64,000 bases of DNA from Haloimpatiens massiliensis (lineage in GTDB: Bacteria; Bacillota; Clostridia; Clostridiales; Clostridiaceae), in assembly GCF_900184255.1 (NCBI RefSeq), contig NZ_LT854639.1, positions 152,170 through 216,169 on the forward strand. The letters are read 5' to 3'. The position numbers and the translations under genes were made by a program. The notes under the pieces were generated by a model. That model was not told where the DNA came from and ran no database searches. It saw only the letters and a program-made list of their open reading frames with translations. Of the stretch, positions 62,545 through 64,000 are shown one piece after another (position 1 is the first letter of the stretch; each line of letters starts with the position of its first letter).

Positions 62545-64000
62545 ATGGATAAAAATAAGAAAAAATTACTATTTTTACCCCTTATACTAGGAATTTTATC
62601 ACTAACATGTTTGATATATTTTAAACTTCCCTTCAATAACACTTCTGAAAAAAACTATCTAGAATTTATGAAGGATGTTTCACAAAATAAAGTAGAAAGT
62701 GTCTATGATACTACATCACCAATTATAAGCGTAAAATTAAAGGATGGTAAAGTATATAAAACAGACAATCCAAGAAAAGAAGATTTTAAAGAAAAGCTTT
62801 TAAAATCAGGCATAAAAGTAAAAGAAGAATCCTTAATTGACTTAAAATTTTTAATACCTTCCCTCGGAATTTTATTTTCTGTTGGGATTATTGGATTCAC
62901 TCTTATAGGTTCCAATAAAACTGGTAAAAAAGGCTTATTTTCTGTTTCTTCCATAGACGCTGAAGCTATAAAAGAAATATCATGTAATTTTAATAGTGTA
63001 GCTGGAAACGAAGAAGCTAAGGAAAGTTTAAAAGATATTGTAGACTTTTTAAAGTCACCAGAGAAATACAAAAAATATGGTGCTAGAATACCAAAGGGAA
63101 TAATACTTTACGGGGACCCTGGTACTGGTAAAACGCTTTTAGCAAAAGCCATAGCTGGCGAAGCAGAGGTTCCATTTTTTCCTGTATCTGGTTCAGATTT
63201 TGTACAAGTATACGTGGGAGTCGGTGCTGGAAGAATAAGAAGTTTATTTAAAAAAGCCAAAGCACACGGAAAAGCTGTAATATTTATAGACGAAATCGAT
63301 GCCATTGGTAAAAAAAGAAGTGATTCCAATTCTGGTGGTGCTGAAGAAAGAGATCAAACTTTAAATGCCTTACTTACTCAAATGTCAGGTTTTCAAGAAG
63401 AAGAAGGTATTGTTGTAATAGCTGCTACCAACAGGTTAGACATACTTGACGAAGCTCTATTAAGACCTGGTAGATTTGATAGGCATATAGAAGTATCACT
63501 TCCTGACATTTCTGCCAGAGAAAAAATATTAAATCTCCACCTTAAAAATAAACCTTTCAAGAATATAAAAATAAAAGAATGGGCTAAAAAAACCGCTTAC
63601 TTTTCTGGAGCAAAGTTAGAAAGTTTAGTAAATGAAGCTGCTATACTTGCTTGCAAAGATAATAGTATAAATATTGATGACATTCATATGGATAAAGCAT
63701 ATTCCATTGTCTTGGCTGGATATGAAAAAATAAATAGAGATTTTATAAAAGAAAAAGATAGAGCTATCACTGCTTATCACGAAATAGGACATGCTCTTAC
63801 TTCTATGTACGTTCTACCAGAAGAAAAAGTTTCAAAAGTTACTATAATACCAAGTACCAAAGGTGCTGGTGGTTATACTCTAAGTATTCCAGAGGATACT
63901 ATGTATCAAAGTAAAGACTACTTATATAAAAGAATTATGGTAACGCTAGGTGGACGAGCTGCAGAAGAAATAATCTTTGGAAAAGACCACATAACTACCG
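62545..64000 (+). CDS. ftsH: FtsH-type AAA+ membrane zinc protease, C-terminus cut by window edge
   Basis: An open frame from ATG 62545 (behind GAAAGGATGAGTTT) to the window end, at least 485 residues. Two membrane helices (LLFLPLILGILSLTCLIYF and FLIPSLGILFSVGIIGFTLI) flank a short outside loop. Then come the AAA+ motifs: Walker A LYGDPGTGKTLLAKA, Walker B VIFIDEIDAIG, the second-region-of-homology AATNRLDILDEALLRPGRFD, and the pore motif FVQVYVGVG. The protease begins with the zinc motif HEIGHAL, and GGRAAEEIIFGKDH ends the visible part. The usual FtsH pore reads FVEMFVGVG, so this is probably a divergent second FtsH paralogue. Tandem 0A boxes upstream suggest sporulation control. Confidence 0.92.
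   Translation, partial: MDKNKKKLLFLPLILGILSLTCLIYFKLPFNNTSEKNYLEFMKDVSQNKVESVYDTTSPIISVKLKDGKVYKTDNPRKEDFKEKLLKSGIKVKEESLIDLKFLIPSLGILFSVGIIGFTLIGSNKTGKKGLFSVSSIDAEAIKEISCNFNSVAGNEEAKESLKDIVDFLKSPEKYKKYGARIPKGIILYGDPGTGKTLLAKAIAGEAEVPFFPVSGSDFVQVYVGVGAGRIRSLFKKAKAHGKAVIFIDEIDAIGKKRSDSNSGGAEERDQTLNALLTQMSGFQEEEGIVVIAATNRLDILDEALLRPGRFDRHIEVSLPDISAREKILNLHLKNKPFKNIKIKEWAKKTAYFSGAKLESLVNEAAILACKDNSINIDDIHMDKAYSIVLAGYEKINRDFIKEKDRAITAYHEIGHALTSMYVLPEEKVSKVTIIPSTKGAGGYTLSIPEDTMYQSKDYLYKRIMVTLGGRAAEEIIFGKDHITT

Noticed and set aside
62703..63329. Minus-strand open frames at the right end
   Set aside because: They are antisense to the clear FtsH coding sequence, which is open to the window edge.
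1..64000. rRNA or tRNA genes
   Set aside because: No GC-rich structured blocks, CCA-type ends with T-loops or rRNA-conserved strings were recognised, though a tRNA scan could not be run.

Overview
The window is low-GC (mostly AT-rich) DNA from an anaerobic, spore-forming firmicute, most likely a Clostridium sensu stricto of the botulinum/sporogenes/tetani type. This rests on strong AGGAGG-type ribosome sites, clostridial codon use, an alpha/beta small acid-soluble spore protein, a Spo0E-like phosphatase, a B12-dependent ribonucleotide reductase and clostridial T-box, lysine and manganese riboswitches. I cannot name the species. No rRNA, tRNA, CRISPR array or prophage was recognised. The only transposase seen is the N-terminus of an IS607-type serine recombinase cut by the left edge.

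Layout. 0-9 kb: IS607 tnpA fragment, orphan OmpR-type response regulator, YheO-like PAS/HTH regulator, ridA, yitT, an HMA protein lacking its cysteines, and the shikimate genes aroQ, aroK and a chorismate mutase-shikimate dehydrogenase fusion; this stretch is full of short palindromic repeats. 9-12 kb: larC-larE-larB operon for the nickel-pincer cofactor. 12-26 kb: conserved unknown protein, methionine aminopeptidase with SEC-C motif, MATE pump, SPFH-NfeD pair, glutamine-dependent NAD synthetase, YaaR, split chromate transporter pair, MFS carrier. 26-38 kb: Mn riboswitch plus P-type cation ATPase, free-Met-sulfoxide reductase, gamma-carbonic-anhydrase-like protein, APC amino-acid carrier, Rrf2 regulator, lipoprotein, nrdJ with NrdR-like boxes. 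38-53 kb: beta-CASP nuclease with an unusual C-terminus, Spo0E-like protein, lysine riboswitch plus NhaC-family carrier, DUF2284, TPR protein, CapA, murT, gatD, spore protein, T-box plus NSS symporter. 53-64 kb: clpB with a CtsR operator, two paralogous HTH-TPR regulators, YtxH, RNase HIII, a DUF1232 protein, and an FtsH-type protease that runs off the right edge behind tandem Spo0A-type boxes.

The most distinctive trait is the density of non-coding palindromic repeat families. I name them here: R1 (about 160 bp, mariner/IS630-like MITE with TA target), R2 (about 315 bp palindrome), R3 (about 250-370 bp, TCAACTTTCGCA termini, carries terminator-like hairpins), R4 (about 350 bp palindrome with a terminator-like core) and R5 (degenerate 8-bp tandem repeats around CTAG). 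Several lie exactly at gene 3' ends and supply stop codons or even C-terminal codons. One R1 copy sits inside an R2 copy, which gives an internal record of transposition.
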